This document shows, piece after piece, positions 53,247 to 61,191 of a stretch of DNA of 64,000 nucleotides. Below the pieces are notes generated by a model. That model had not been told where the DNA came from. It worked only from the letters and a program-made list of their open reading frames with translations, and made no database searches. Numbering within the stretch: the first letter of the stretch is position 1; each line of letters starts with the position of its first letter. The position numbers were made by a program, and so were the translations under genes. Source of the DNA: Planctomycetaceae bacterium (GTDB lineage: Bacteria > Planctomycetota > Phycisphaerae > Tepidisphaerales > Tepidisphaeraceae); contig JAIYCY010000030.1 of the NCBI GenBank assembly GCA_027487775.1, forward strand, positions 1-64,000, read 5' to 3'.

Positions 53247-54956
53247 ATGCAGTTTTCTGATCTTCGGCTGGCCCAGCCGATCCTGCGCGCCCTCGAGCAG
53301 GAGAAGTATCTCACGGCCACGCCGATTCAGGCACAGGCGATTCCGCATTTGCTTGAAGGGCATGATGTTCTGGGGATCGCGCAAACCGGAACGGGCAAGA
53401 CGGCTGCGTTTGCGTTGCCGATTCTGGATCGTCTGAGTCGCGGAGCCAAGTCCAAGCCGACCGCGCCGCGTGCGCTTGTGCTCGCGCCGACGCGCGAACT
53501 CGCGCTGCAGATCGCCGAGGGCTTTGATGCCTACGGGCGGAATCTCGACATCCGCATCACGACCATTTTCGGCGGGGTCAGTCAGCATCGGCAGACAGAC
53601 GCACTTCGCCGGGGTGTTGATGTTGTCATTGCAACACCCGGACGCCTGCTCGATCTGATCGGTCAGCAGCTCATTCGTCTGGATCAGGTTCAGATGTTTG
53701 TGCTCGATGAAGCGGATCGCATGTTCGACATGGGATTCATCAACGATGTGAAGCGGATCGCCGCCCATCTGCCTGCCAAGCGTCAGGCGATGATGTTCAG
53801 TGCGACGATGCCCCGGGAAGTTCGTGAATTGGTCAGGCAGCTTCTTCATGATCCCAAGACGGTGGAGGTCGCCCGCGTCAGTCAGACCGCCGACAATGTC
53901 GATGAGCTTCTTTACTACGTTGATAGGGCGGAAAAGATTCAGTTGCTGGCCTATCTCTACGAGCAGATGCCGATCAGTCGTGGCATCGTGTTCACGCGGA
54001 CCAAGCACGGCGCTGATCGCATCGTCAAACAATTGCATCGCATGGGCATTCCGTCGCAGGCGATTCATGGCAACAAGAGTCAAAACGCACGCGAGCGTGC
54101 GATGAAACAATTCAAGAGCGGAAAGACGCCTCTGCTCATCGCCACTGACATTGCCAGTCGAGGCATTGACGTGGACGACGTGTCGCACGTGATCAATTTC
54201 GACATCACCCACGAACCGGAGACGCACGTCCATCGCATCGGCCGCACCGCGCGCGCGGGAGCGAGCGGCGTGGCCGTCAGCTTCTGCTCGGATGATGAAA
54301 AGTCCTTTCTGCATGCGATCGAGCGCCTCACACGTCGGAAGATTCGCGTGGTCAAAATTGATGCTGAGGTCATGAAAGAGATTCGCTTACTCGGCTCGCG
54401 GGAGCGTTCTGAATCGGCCCACGATGATTTCGACGATTCACGCAGTCGCCGGTCCGGTGGAGGCTCGCATGCTCGACCTGTCGATCGCTCGGCTCGTTCG
54501 CTGGAAGACCGACCGCATCGATCCTCAGAGGGTCGAGCACATCGGGGGCATCGAGCAGATTCCGATCAACGGCCTGAGCCTCGCGCACGGAAGCACCAGG
54601 CGCCCGGAGCGCAGGAGCGTCAGGCGGCGCATCCGACACGACAGGGTTCCGGACGATCCGGCCATCCAGGTCATGCCGGTCACGCCGGTCATGCCGGTCA
54701 TGCCGCTGCATCTGCGCAGAGCAGAGGCCATCAGAGCCAACATCCCAAGACCGCGCGTCCTGCGAGGCCGGCGTCGCCGTCCGCGCCATCGCATCCGTCG
54801 TCCGGGCATCATTCGTCTGGTCATCCGAAGCCTGCACATCAAAGGCCAGCTCATCATGGCAAGTCACATCAGAGCGCGGGCAGATCTGGTGCGGGTCATG
54901 CCGGGTCACATCCGCTCAATCGCAAGCCGAAACCCGGAAAGCGTCGCGCACGTTGA
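53247..54956 (+). CDS. DEAD-box RNA helicase with low-complexity tail
   Basis: A 569-residue protein. Residues 1-380 are a full DEAD-box core of the RhlE/DbpA type: the Q motif (SDLRLAQPILRALEQ, PIQAQAIP), AQTGTGKTAAF, PTRELALQI, TPGRLLDL, VLDEADRMFDMGF, MFSATMP, then HRIGRTARAGASGVAVSF in domain 2. Residues 390-569 are Arg/His/Ser/Pro/Gln-rich, with a GHAGHAGHAGHA repeat around residue 480 and a basic KPGKRRAR end, likely an RNA-binding disordered tail. AAAGG precedes the ATG. A terminator follows at 55043. Confidence 0.93.
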   Translation: MQFSDLRLAQPILRALEQEKYLTATPIQAQAIPHLLEGHDVLGIAQTGTGKTAAFALPILDRLSRGAKSKPTAPRALVLAPTRELALQIAEGFDAYGRNLDIRITTIFGGVSQHRQTDALRRGVDVVIATPGRLLDLIGQQLIRLDQVQMFVLDEADRMFDMGFINDVKRIAAHLPAKRQAMMFSATMPREVRELVRQLLHDPKTVEVARVSQTADNVDELLYYVDRAEKIQLLAYLYEQMPISRGIVFTRTKHGADRIVKQLHRMGIPSQAIHGNKSQNARERAMKQFKSGKTPLLIATDIASRGIDVDDVSHVINFDITHEPETHVHRIGRTARAGASGVAVSFCSDDEKSFLHAIERLTRRKIRVVKIDAEVMKEIRLLGSRERSESAHDDFDDSRSRRSGGGSHARPVDRSARSLEDRPHRSSEGRAHRGHRADSDQRPEPRARKHQAPGAQERQAAHPTRQGSGRSGHPGHAGHAGHAGHAAASAQSRGHQSQHPKTARPARPASPSAPSHPSSGHHSSGHPKPAHQRPAHHGKSHQSAGRSGAGHAGSHPLNRKPKPGKRRAR

Positions 54957-55474
54957 GCGGCGGATCTGAAGTTGATTCGCGGGGCGTGATGGTTGGTCAT
55001 GTGTGCCTCCATGGGTTTGGTTGAGCCTCCGTATTGACAGGCGCGCTGCGCGAATGCGTCCGCAGGCGCGCAGCGCATTTTCAAATAAAACTCGAAAACG
55101 CGCAACAATTGCAGGTTGTCCATCGCGGAACCCGCATCACGAGGCTGGTTGACGCATGAACAGGTCGTCTGAGTGGGCTGATTCGATGCGATTTCGCTGC
55201 GCTCGCGCACGCATTTGAATGATTTGGGATGCGCGTGTCATGCGCTTGCGCACAATGGTTGCCGAGCCGAGCAACGTCTCGCGCCGATGTTCCTCAGATG
55301 GATGTTGTCGGCGGCGTAGATGTTGCGCTGATGTCATCGTGCAAGACTTCGAAAACTGGCATGAGACGCCGTGCATGCCCTAGCGAATGGCCAGGTGTGC
55401 AGAAACCTGCGATTGCGTGATGAGAGGCTATGGGCGCGCGCTTGATGTGTCGGACATGGAGATCCGCCGACCGC
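54957..55474. other. 518-base gap between the helicase and phosphonate loci
   Basis: No protein-coding gene is supported. It contains the terminator at 55043-55080. The stretch 55180-55280 has several GCGC-rich inverted segments (for example GTTGC-cgagccga-GCAAC), but I could not fold it into a known RNA. Confidence 0.45.
55043..55080 (+). terminator. GC-rich terminator after the helicase gene
   Basis: Arms GCGCTGCGCG (55043-55052) and CGCGCAGCGC (55067-55076) enclose a 14-base loop, followed by ATTTTC. It is positioned 87 bases after the helicase stop. Confidence 0.65.
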
Positions 55475-56773
55475 TCAGTTCGGATTGGGAACGACGGGTT
55501 GAGTCCAGGCGCGTTTGAATTCGTATTCGCGGCTGTGGACTTCTGTGGCGGCGCTCGAGACGACGATGGCTCGGACGTAGAGTTCGTCGCCTTTGATCAC
55601 GTATTCTGGGGATGTGCCTTTGACCTCGGCGAGGACTTCTCCGATTTGCGGGCCGGTGTCGGAGGAGTAGTCGAGGGTTGTTTCGACGACGCGGCCCTCC
55701 GGGTCGAGGCGTGGCTTGCCGACGACGTTGGCACCACGTCGGGTGCCGATGAATTGTGTGACATACATTTCATCCGCTTGGGGCGTGATGGAAAGTCGCA
55801 GTCGGCGAGATTGGGCATCGTAGTGAATGTCTTGGAGCGTGACGCCGGTGGATGCATAGAAGTCTCCGGCGCGGATGGAGCGGATGATGGATTCGGGGGT
55901 TAGATGTCGCGCGCGGACCATGACCCATCCGCGGCCGGTGATGGCGCGAGTGTTGGTGCCCTGGTAGTTGTGTGAGTCATCGGTTGCCAATCCCATGAGG
56001 GGCGGGGCACCAGCGACGATGCGTAGCGTGTTTGCGATGTCCCAGATTTCGTCGGTGCTGGGGTGAATGTCGTCGCCCGGGTCGTTGTCATTGTCCACGC
56101 CGTTCCAGACTTCGAAGAATGATTCATCGACGACGGCGGCGAGATCCTCAGCGGTGATGCCCCAATTGTAGTTGGGATGATTCACGTGGACGAGGATTTC
56201 GCGTCCGTGAAGCGCGGCCTGCTCCTGAACGAGCTTGAGATTTGCGGCGATGGTCTCGCGGGCGTTGGCTCGGACGGTGGGCGTGATGAGCTGGATGAGA
56301 TTGGTTGCATTGAGATGGACTGCCTTCTTGTTTTCGGCTTCGGTGGTGATTTCTTCAGCCGGGATCATGAGGAATCGGTTGCGTTCTTCGACGAGGGATC
56401 GATATTCATCGAAGGGTTTGAGGCGTACTTCCAGATCTTCGCCTTCTCCGCGTGTTTCGACCCAGTGCCGTCCGAATCGCTCGAGATATCGATTGAAAGC
56501 GTTGGCACGTGCGCGTTCATTGATTTTGCGGACGCTCATCCAACGCAGGCCCTGGCTCAGGACGTTGTGGTCGGAGAGAGCGAGGAAATGATAACCGTTG
56601 TCGCGATACCATTCGGCCACCATTTCAGGGAATCCGTCGCCGTCGGACCAGAGCGTATGGGTGTGCAGATTGCCGCGCCACCATGTCAGCGGAGCGTCGG
56701 GCGTGATGGTTCGATCGTCTGCTCGTGAGATCGTTGTGATGAGGCAGACGCACATGAACAAGACGATGCGCAT
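55475..56773 (-). CDS. Secreted PHP-domain (CehA/McbA-type) metallohydrolase
   Basis: A 432-residue exported protein with a signal peptide MRIVLFMCVCLITTISRAD. PHP metal-binding motifs are WWRGNLHTHTLWSDGDG, YHFLALSDHNVLSQG, the middle IPAEEITTEAENKKAVHLNA, ILVHVNHPNYNWG and LATDDSHNYQG. A C-terminal beta domain of about 120 residues follows. PHP enzymes hydrolyse phosphoesters or amides. This is the last gene of the phn transcript, 11 bases after phnE, so a periplasmic phosphoester- or phosphonate-ester-releasing role is plausible but not shown. ATG 56773 is preferred over 56788, which would overlap phnE. Confidence 0.8.
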   Translation of the reverse strand: MRIVLFMCVCLITTISRADDRTITPDAPLTWWRGNLHTHTLWSDGDGFPEMVAEWYRDNGYHFLALSDHNVLSQGLRWMSVRKINERARANAFNRYLERFGRHWVETRGEGEDLEVRLKPFDEYRSLVEERNRFLMIPAEEITTEAENKKAVHLNATNLIQLITPTVRANARETIAANLKLVQEQAALHGREILVHVNHPNYNWGITAEDLAAVVDESFFEVWNGVDNDNDPGDDIHPSTDEIWDIANTLRIVAGAPPLMGLATDDSHNYQGTNTRAITGRGWVMVRARHLTPESIIRSIRAGDFYASTGVTLQDIHYDAQSRRLRLSITPQADEMYVTQFIGTRRGANVVGKPRLDPEGRVVETTLDYSSDTGPQIGEVLAEVKGTSPEYVIKGDELYVRAIVVSSAATEVHSREYEFKRAWTQPVVPNPN

Positions 56774-56784
56774 ATCGAATCCTT

Positions 56785-57768
56785 TCACCGAATGATGCGT
56801 TGACGAATGCGTTGTGAGATCAGCTCGAGCGTGAGCACGGTGGCGAAGATGACGATGAGAACGGTCGACACTTTGTCGAATTCGCCGTTGTCGTAGGCGA
56901 ATTTCAGTTCCAGTCCGATTCCGCCGACCCCGACGATGCCGAGCACGCTGGCGGTTCTGACGTTTCGTTCGAGGATGTATTGGAGGTAAGCGACGTATTG
57001 TGGGAGGACTTGGGGGACGATGGCGATGCGTAGGACTTTGAGTTTGGACGCGCCGGTGGAGGCCAGAGCATCGCGTGGGCCGCGATCGGTGTTTTCGATG
57101 TCGTCAGCGAGGAACTTCCCGAGGAAGCCGGCGCTGTGCAGGCCGAGCGCGAGGATGCCTGCGGTGGGACCGAATCCGTACATCAAGGCGAGGATCAGCG
57201 CGAGGATGAGTTCGGGTGTGGCGCGACTGAGACTGCTGAGTCCGCGGCCGATGGAATAGGGAATCTTTCCGTACGCCATCGTGCGTGCGCCGATGATTCC
57301 GAGCGGAAGTGAGAGGGTCATTGCGACCAGCGTGCCCCAGAATGCCATTTCGATGGTACCGAGCATGAGGATCACGCAGCGCCGCAGATATCCGAGCGGC
57401 TCGACCAGAAAGTCTGCTGTGCCGGCGTGGGGCTGAATGGGATTGAGTGGGCGCCGTTCGATCCGCGCGAGCATCGGAAGACTGTCGGCGTCGGGCATCT
57501 CGCCAAGTTGTTTGAGTCGCTCGACGCGCTGGGCTTCTTCGATTCGTGGGGGAAGAGCGCGATCGATAAACGTCCATGCCTGATCGGCGGCTTCGGGTGT
57601 TCGAACGAGCGATTGATCGAGACCCTGACGATGAAACGAGATGCCGAGCAGCAAGAGTAGTGCGATTGCGATACTGACGCTGCCGGGACCGAAGGGTCGC
57701 TTCGGAGACCAGGGATCGCTCGGATCGACGGGTGTTTCGGATTGACCACGCGCGGGTTTGTTGTTCAT
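56785..57768 (-). CDS. phnE: Phosphonate ABC transporter permease
   Basis: A 327-residue inner-membrane permease. The start at 57768 overlaps the phnC stop (ATGA). A first helix (SIAIALLLLLGISF) is followed by a polar region of about 85 residues that typical PhnE lacks or has shorter, then the binding-protein-dependent transport domain with helices from about residue 130 and the EAA-type loop DALASTGASKLKVLRIAIVP. The C-terminus VLTLELISQRIRQRIIR is typical. It works with PhnC and PhnD to import phosphonates or phosphite. Confidence 0.9.
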   Translation of the reverse strand: MNNKPARGQSETPVDPSDPWSPKRPFGPGSVSIAIALLLLLGISFHRQGLDQSLVRTPEAADQAWTFIDRALPPRIEEAQRVERLKQLGEMPDADSLPMLARIERRPLNPIQPHAGTADFLVEPLGYLRRCVILMLGTIEMAFWGTLVAMTLSLPLGIIGARTMAYGKIPYSIGRGLSSLSRATPELILALILALMYGFGPTAGILALGLHSAGFLGKFLADDIENTDRGPRDALASTGASKLKVLRIAIVPQVLPQYVAYLQYILERNVRTASVLGIVGVGGIGLELKFAYDNGEFDKVSTVLIVIFATVLTLELISQRIRQRIIR

Positions 57769-58517
57769 GGCCGCCCCTCGTAGATCGATCGGATGGCTTC
57801 GGAGTCGAGTTTTTCGGGTGTGTCGTCGAAGACGACGTGTCCGTTGCGCAGTGCGACGATGCGATCGGCAAACTCGACGGCGAGGTCGACCTGATGAAGG
57901 CTGCACAACACGGTGACACCGGTTTGGCGTGCGGCATTTCGGAGGATGCGAAGCACGATGCGACTGGTTTGCGGGTCGAGGCTGGCGACTGGTTCGTCCG
58001 CCAGCACAACAGTCGGTGCGTTGACGAATGCCCGTGCGATCGCGACGCGTTGCTGCTCACCGCCGCTGAGCTGGCTTACCCTTCGGGCGAGATAGTTGGG
58101 CTTGAGATCGACGCGTGCGAGCCATTCACAGGCGGTTCGATTCAATTCGCCAGGCCACCATCGGAGCATGACGCGCCACGCAGGCAGATCGGGCAAAGCG
58201 CCGCTGACAACATTATCGAGCACGCTCAGCCTCGGGACGAGGTTGAAGGATTGATGAATCATCCCGACTCGACGACGAATGGCGGCGATGGTGGTGCGGT
58301 CGACGCGTGTGTCGTTGAGGGTGGTGTTGCCTTGATCGGGGATGACCAATCCGTTCACGGTGCGTAGGAGCGTTGACTTTCCGGAACCGGACGGTCCGAG
58401 CACGACGCAGAACTGGCCGCGAGGCACGAGGAGGCTGACGCCGTTGAGAGCGGGTGCGGAGGCTTCGGCCGCGTCGTGGGTCACGTAGCGTTTGGTGATG
58501 CCTTGGAAGTGGATCAT
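57765..58517 (-). CDS. phnC: Phosphonate ABC transporter ATP-binding protein
   Basis: A 250-residue ATPase with Walker A VVLGPSGSGKSTLLRTVNG, Q-loop MIHQSFNLVPRLSVLDNV, signature LSGGEQQRVAIARAFV, Walker B VVLADEPVASLDPQ and H-loop CSLHQVDLAVEFADRI. The VLDNVVSGALPDLPAWRVML segment is characteristic of PhnC. It energises phosphonate uptake with PhnE, whose start overlaps its stop. The HAD-type phosphonatase-like gene is 96 bases upstream on the same strand. Confidence 0.93.
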   Translation of the reverse strand: MIHFQGITKRYVTHDAAEASAPALNGVSLLVPRGQFCVVLGPSGSGKSTLLRTVNGLVIPDQGNTTLNDTRVDRTTIAAIRRRVGMIHQSFNLVPRLSVLDNVVSGALPDLPAWRVMLRWWPGELNRTACEWLARVDLKPNYLARRVSQLSGGEQQRVAIARAFVNAPTVVLADEPVASLDPQTSRIVLRILRNAARQTGVTVLCSLHQVDLAVEFADRIVALRNGHVVFDDTPEKLDSEAIRSIYEGRP

Positions 58518-58613
58518 GCGGCGAGGGCTGCGTGGGTGTGTGGGATTGGCGTGAAGCTTTGTTGGTGAAGTTGGGTGGAGATTTGATTTGCCTTGTGGGC
58601 GGGATGACGGGGT

Positions 58614-59300
58614 TCAGAGTCCGAGCGCGGCGTAGAGTTCGCCGGGCTTGAGCAGGAGTCGCGTCGAAGGAAGCGGCGCGAGTTTTTCGGGCGGGTTTGC
58701 GCCCCACGCGACGGCATAGACCGCGCCGCATCCGGCGTTGCGTCCTTGCAGAATGTCGGCGGGGGTGTCTCCGACTTTGGCGACGCGTGAGATGTCCTTG
58801 GCTCCGGTGGCTTCCATGAGTCGATAGATCATGTAGGGCGCGGGTCGGCCCTCACGTACTTCGTCGGCGGTGCAGGTTGCATCGAAGAGGCCTTTGGTTC
58901 GCCAGCCGAGTCGATCGAAGATAGCGTCGCCGATGCTGCGATTGAAAGCGGTATCGAGGCCCACCTTGACGCCCGCGTGTTTGAGGGCGGCAAAGAGTTC
59001 GCTGGTGCCTTCGATCTCGCGTACATCGGGGTGGTTTCGATAGTAGTTGAGCATCAGGTCTTCGAATGCTGCATAGGTTGATTGCACGAGTTCGTTGTCT
59101 GGCGTGCGATTGTTGCGTTTGAGCAGTTCAGCGATCGCGAGCGGCTTGGTGGCCATGCCCATGACGGAATTGATCTCGGATCGTGGCAGGTCGAGTTTTG
59201 TGTGGTTCTTCATGGCCTCGCCCATCGCCCATGCGACGGAATGGCCGTCGTGAACTGTTGTGCCGGCGAGATCGAAGACGATGAGGTCGAATGGATTCAT
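58614..59300 (-). CDS. PhnX-like phosphonatase (HAD superfamily)
   Basis: A 228-residue HAD hydrolase. The first motif is DLAGTTV (Asp10, Ala12), the phosphonatase variant of DxDxT. Cap-domain Lys52 in MGMATKPLAIA lies at the position of the PhnX Schiff-base lysine. The later motif carries Arg152 (EVREGRPAPYM) in place of the usual HAD lysine, and the acidic motif is KVGDTPADILQGRNAG. These are the features of the phosphonatase-like family related to phosphonoacetaldehyde hydrolase. It should cleave the C-P bond of a 2-oxoethylphosphonate to an aldehyde and phosphate. It sits between phnD and phnC. Confidence 0.85.
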   Translation of the reverse strand: MNPFDLIVFDLAGTTVHDGHSVAWAMGEAMKNHTKLDLPRSEINSVMGMATKPLAIAELLKRNNRTPDNELVQSTYAAFEDLMLNYYRNHPDVREIEGTSELFAALKHAGVKVGLDTAFNRSIGDAIFDRLGWRTKGLFDATCTADEVREGRPAPYMIYRLMEATGAKDISRVAKVGDTPADILQGRNAGCGAVYAVAWGANPPEKLAPLPSTRLLLKPGELYAALGL

Positions 59301-59381
59301 GTTCGAAGCTCCTGGAGCAGGTGGAGTTGATGTTTGGGTTGAATCGAGATCAGTGTCGGGGCGAGGATGTCAGACGTGGAT

Positions 59382-60335
59382 TCAGGGAGACGGAGGTCTG
59401 GGCGCGGAGGCGGCTCTGACGATGTCGGCCTTGAGTTCGTCGGTGACGGTTGCAAGTCGAGTGAGCGCGGGTTCGATGAAGCCGTCGTTGATGGAGGTGT
59501 CGTATCGATCGGCGACTTTTCCGCCGTAACCGAGGATCATTTCGGGATTGACGCCGGGTTGGGTGTGGATGGATCCGAATGCGTTGCGCAGTGTGGTTTT
59601 GAGTTGGGGTTCGAGTCCGGTCCACATGGCCAGTGGTGGATTGGGGATGGGTTCGCTGCGTGCGATTTCTTTGAGTTGGCTGCCGTCGAGGCTTCCTTCG
59701 CGCAGCATTTTTTCGTAGGCATTGATTGAGGCTGCGGCGGCATCGACTTGTCCGGCTTCGAGGGCGGTGAGTGATGCGCTATGACTGCCCGCCAGAACGA
59801 TGCGTAGATCTCGGGCGGGATCGATGCCGGCATCGATGAGCATGGCGACGGGGTAGTTGAAGCTTGAGGTTGAATTGGGATCGCCTGTTGCGAGCGTTCT
59901 GCCGCGCAGGTCATTGATCGAGTTGATGCCGGAATCTTGTCGAGCGAAGATTCCGGCGTAATAGACTGCCTGTCCATTTTCGACTGCGACGCCGAGGAGT
60001 TCGGCGGCTTGTGCATCGCGTGCCATGCGGTATGAGACCGCGCCGAAGTGCGCGATGTCGACTTGTCCGGCCTTCATGCCTTCGACGACGGTCGCGTAGC
60101 TCGAAGCCATGCGCATGTCGAAGTGGATCTTGTAGACGCGCGTGACAGCGGACATCAGCGGACGGTAGTCGTCGAGGAGATTGGTTCGACCGCTTTCTGC
60201 GGGCACGAGCAGCACCACGAGCGGTCGCTCGGCGCTGCCGTCGCGTGGTAGCGGATTGGCTCGGTCGCAACCGAGGAGGAACACGGCCCACGCCAGCAGC
60301 AGGAAAGGGGCGGTTTTCGACATCGGGTCGAGCAT
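59382..60335 (-). CDS. phnD: Phosphonate ABC transporter substrate-binding lipoprotein
   Basis: A 317-residue periplasmic binding protein with a lipoprotein signal peptide (lipobox FLLGC, Cys23). PhnD features are ESGRTNLLDDYRPLMSAVTR, MASSYATVVEGMKAGQVDIA, HFGAVSYRMARD, NDLRGRTLATGDPNSTSSF and VLAGSHSASLTALEAGQVDA. It captures phosphonates for PhnCE and heads the minus-strand operon. ATG 60335 is the long start. ATG 60323 lies seven bases after a TATGCT hexamer and may be the real, leaderless start; it still leaves a complete signal peptide. Confidence 0.92.
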   Translation of the reverse strand: MLDPMSKTAPFLLLAWAVFLLGCDRANPLPRDGSAERPLVVLLVPAESGRTNLLDDYRPLMSAVTRVYKIHFDMRMASSYATVVEGMKAGQVDIAHFGAVSYRMARDAQAAELLGVAVENGQAVYYAGIFARQDSGINSINDLRGRTLATGDPNSTSSFNYPVAMLIDAGIDPARDLRIVLAGSHSASLTALEAGQVDAAAASINAYEKMLREGSLDGSQLKEIARSEPIPNPPLAMWTGLEPQLKTTLRNAFGSIHTQPGVNPEMILGYGGKVADRYDTSINDGFIEPALTRLATVTDELKADIVRAASAPRPPSP

Positions 60336-60356
60336 ACGGAAGGTTGATTAAGAATC

Positions 60357-60378
60357 AGCTAAGATTGCTGTGTTAGCT
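60357..60378. promoter_or_regulatory. Inverted repeat in the phnD/regulator divergent region
   Basis: AGCTAA (60357-60362) and TTAGCT (60373-60378) form an inverted repeat with a 10-base spacer, in the 112-base gap between phnD and the XRE-cupin gene. This is a natural place for the regulator's operator. Confidence 0.4.
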
Positions 60379-60411
60379 CGTGTATTGTTGCAAATTCGCA
60401 GAAATGGAGGG

Positions 60412-60444
60412 TTGAAATCCATGGCGAGTTGATCTAAGGTCAAC
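60412..60444 (+). promoter_or_regulatory. Promoter of the XRE-cupin gene with a dyad over the -10
   Basis: TTGAAA (60412-60417), a 17-base spacer and TAAGGT (60435-60440) end seven bases before the ATG at 60448, predicting a leaderless message. GTTGA (60428-60432) and TCAAC (60440-60444) form a dyad around the -10, suitable for autorepression. Confidence 0.5.
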
Positions 60445-60447
60445 ATC

Positions 60448-61191
60448 ATGGGTGTGTCGACCGAGGCAAATTCTGATGAGCCGATTCCCGCGCATGAAGC
60501 GCGTGGCGTGCCTGAAGCGCTTGGCGCGCCTGAAGTGCTTGGCGCGCCTGAAGTGCTTGGCGCGCCTGAAGCGCTTGGCGCGGCTGAGCCGCGGTTGGGT
60601 GCGGGCGCGAGCGTGAATCTCATTGAATTGTCTCAGCGTATCCGGAGGCTTCGGCAGGAGAGGCAGCTCACGATTGACGATGTGGCTGCGCGGTCGGGCC
60701 TGACGCGATCCTGGTGGAGCAAGGTGGAGAACTTTCGAATCACGCCTTCGCTGCCGGCGATTTTTCGCGTGGCGGGGGCGCTGGGGGTGAGTGTCGCGGA
60801 CCTGTTTGAGGGTCTGGAGGATCGGCCTGATTTGATTGTGGTTCGCAAGGGGGATCGCGTCAGAATCGGGCGCGACACAGAGGTGTCGAACATTCAGTAC
60901 GAATCACTGGCCCACGCGCGTCCGAGCCGGAGTATGGATCCGCTGCTCCTCACGCTCGAACCTGGCGCGGGGCGCGATGTGGCGCTTGCCCATGAGGGCG
61001 AGGAGTTTCTGATCGTCCTCGAGGGAGCAATCCTGTTTGAATTCGGCGATCGCAGGGTCGAACTCGACGCCGGCGATAACGTTTATTTTGATGCGACCGT
61101 CACGCATCGACTGATGAATCCTTCTGGCGTGACGGCGCGGGTGTTGTGCGTGATGGATTTCAAGCCTGGTCAGGATCTTGGTGAAGTGTGA
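60448..61191 (+). CDS. XRE-family regulator with C-terminal cupin
   Basis: A 247-residue regulator. Residues 1-50 are an Ala/Pro/Glu-rich leader made of six-residue repeats. Residues about 57-115 are an HTH_XRE domain (LSQRIRRLRQERQLTIDDVA, ARSGLTRSWWSKVENFRITP). The C-terminal cupin-2 domain (about 165-240) has LEPGAGRDVALAHEGEEFLI, then FEFGDRRVELDAGDNVYF. Such XRE-cupin proteins sense small metabolites. It is divergent from the phn operon and overlaps the Fe-alcohol dehydrogenase gene (GTGA), so it probably controls both. It appears to be expressed from a leaderless promoter. Confidence 0.88.
   Translation: MGVSTEANSDEPIPAHEARGVPEALGAPEVLGAPEVLGAPEALGAAEPRLGAGASVNLIELSQRIRRLRQERQLTIDDVAARSGLTRSWWSKVENFRITPSLPAIFRVAGALGVSVADLFEGLEDRPDLIVVRKGDRVRIGRDTEVSNIQYESLAHARPSRSMDPLLLTLEPGAGRDVALAHEGEEFLIVLEGAILFEFGDRRVELDAGDNVYFDATVTHRLMNPSGVTARVLCVMDFKPGQDLGEV
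60493..60600 (+). repeat. 18-bp tandem repeats coding the regulator's N-terminal leader
   Basis: Four close units (60511-60528, 60529-60546, 60547-60564, 60565-60582) read CCTGAAGYGCTTGGCGCG and encode PE(A/V)LGA. Degenerate units flank them at 60493-60510 and 60583-60600. The repeats stay in frame and precede the HTH. Confidence 0.9.

Noticed and set aside
49374..54314. Very long open frame (about 1,646 codons) on the minus strand
   Set aside because: It is antisense to malQ, YihY, GT2, DUF4922 and helicase genes that all have clear family motifs. The translation is Arg/His/Gln-rich with no domain. Such long shadows are common opposite GC-rich genes.
55137..55376. 79-codon minus-strand open frame in the gap before the phosphonate locus
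   Set aside because: No ribosome site, no motif, and GC-rich repeats explain the open frame.
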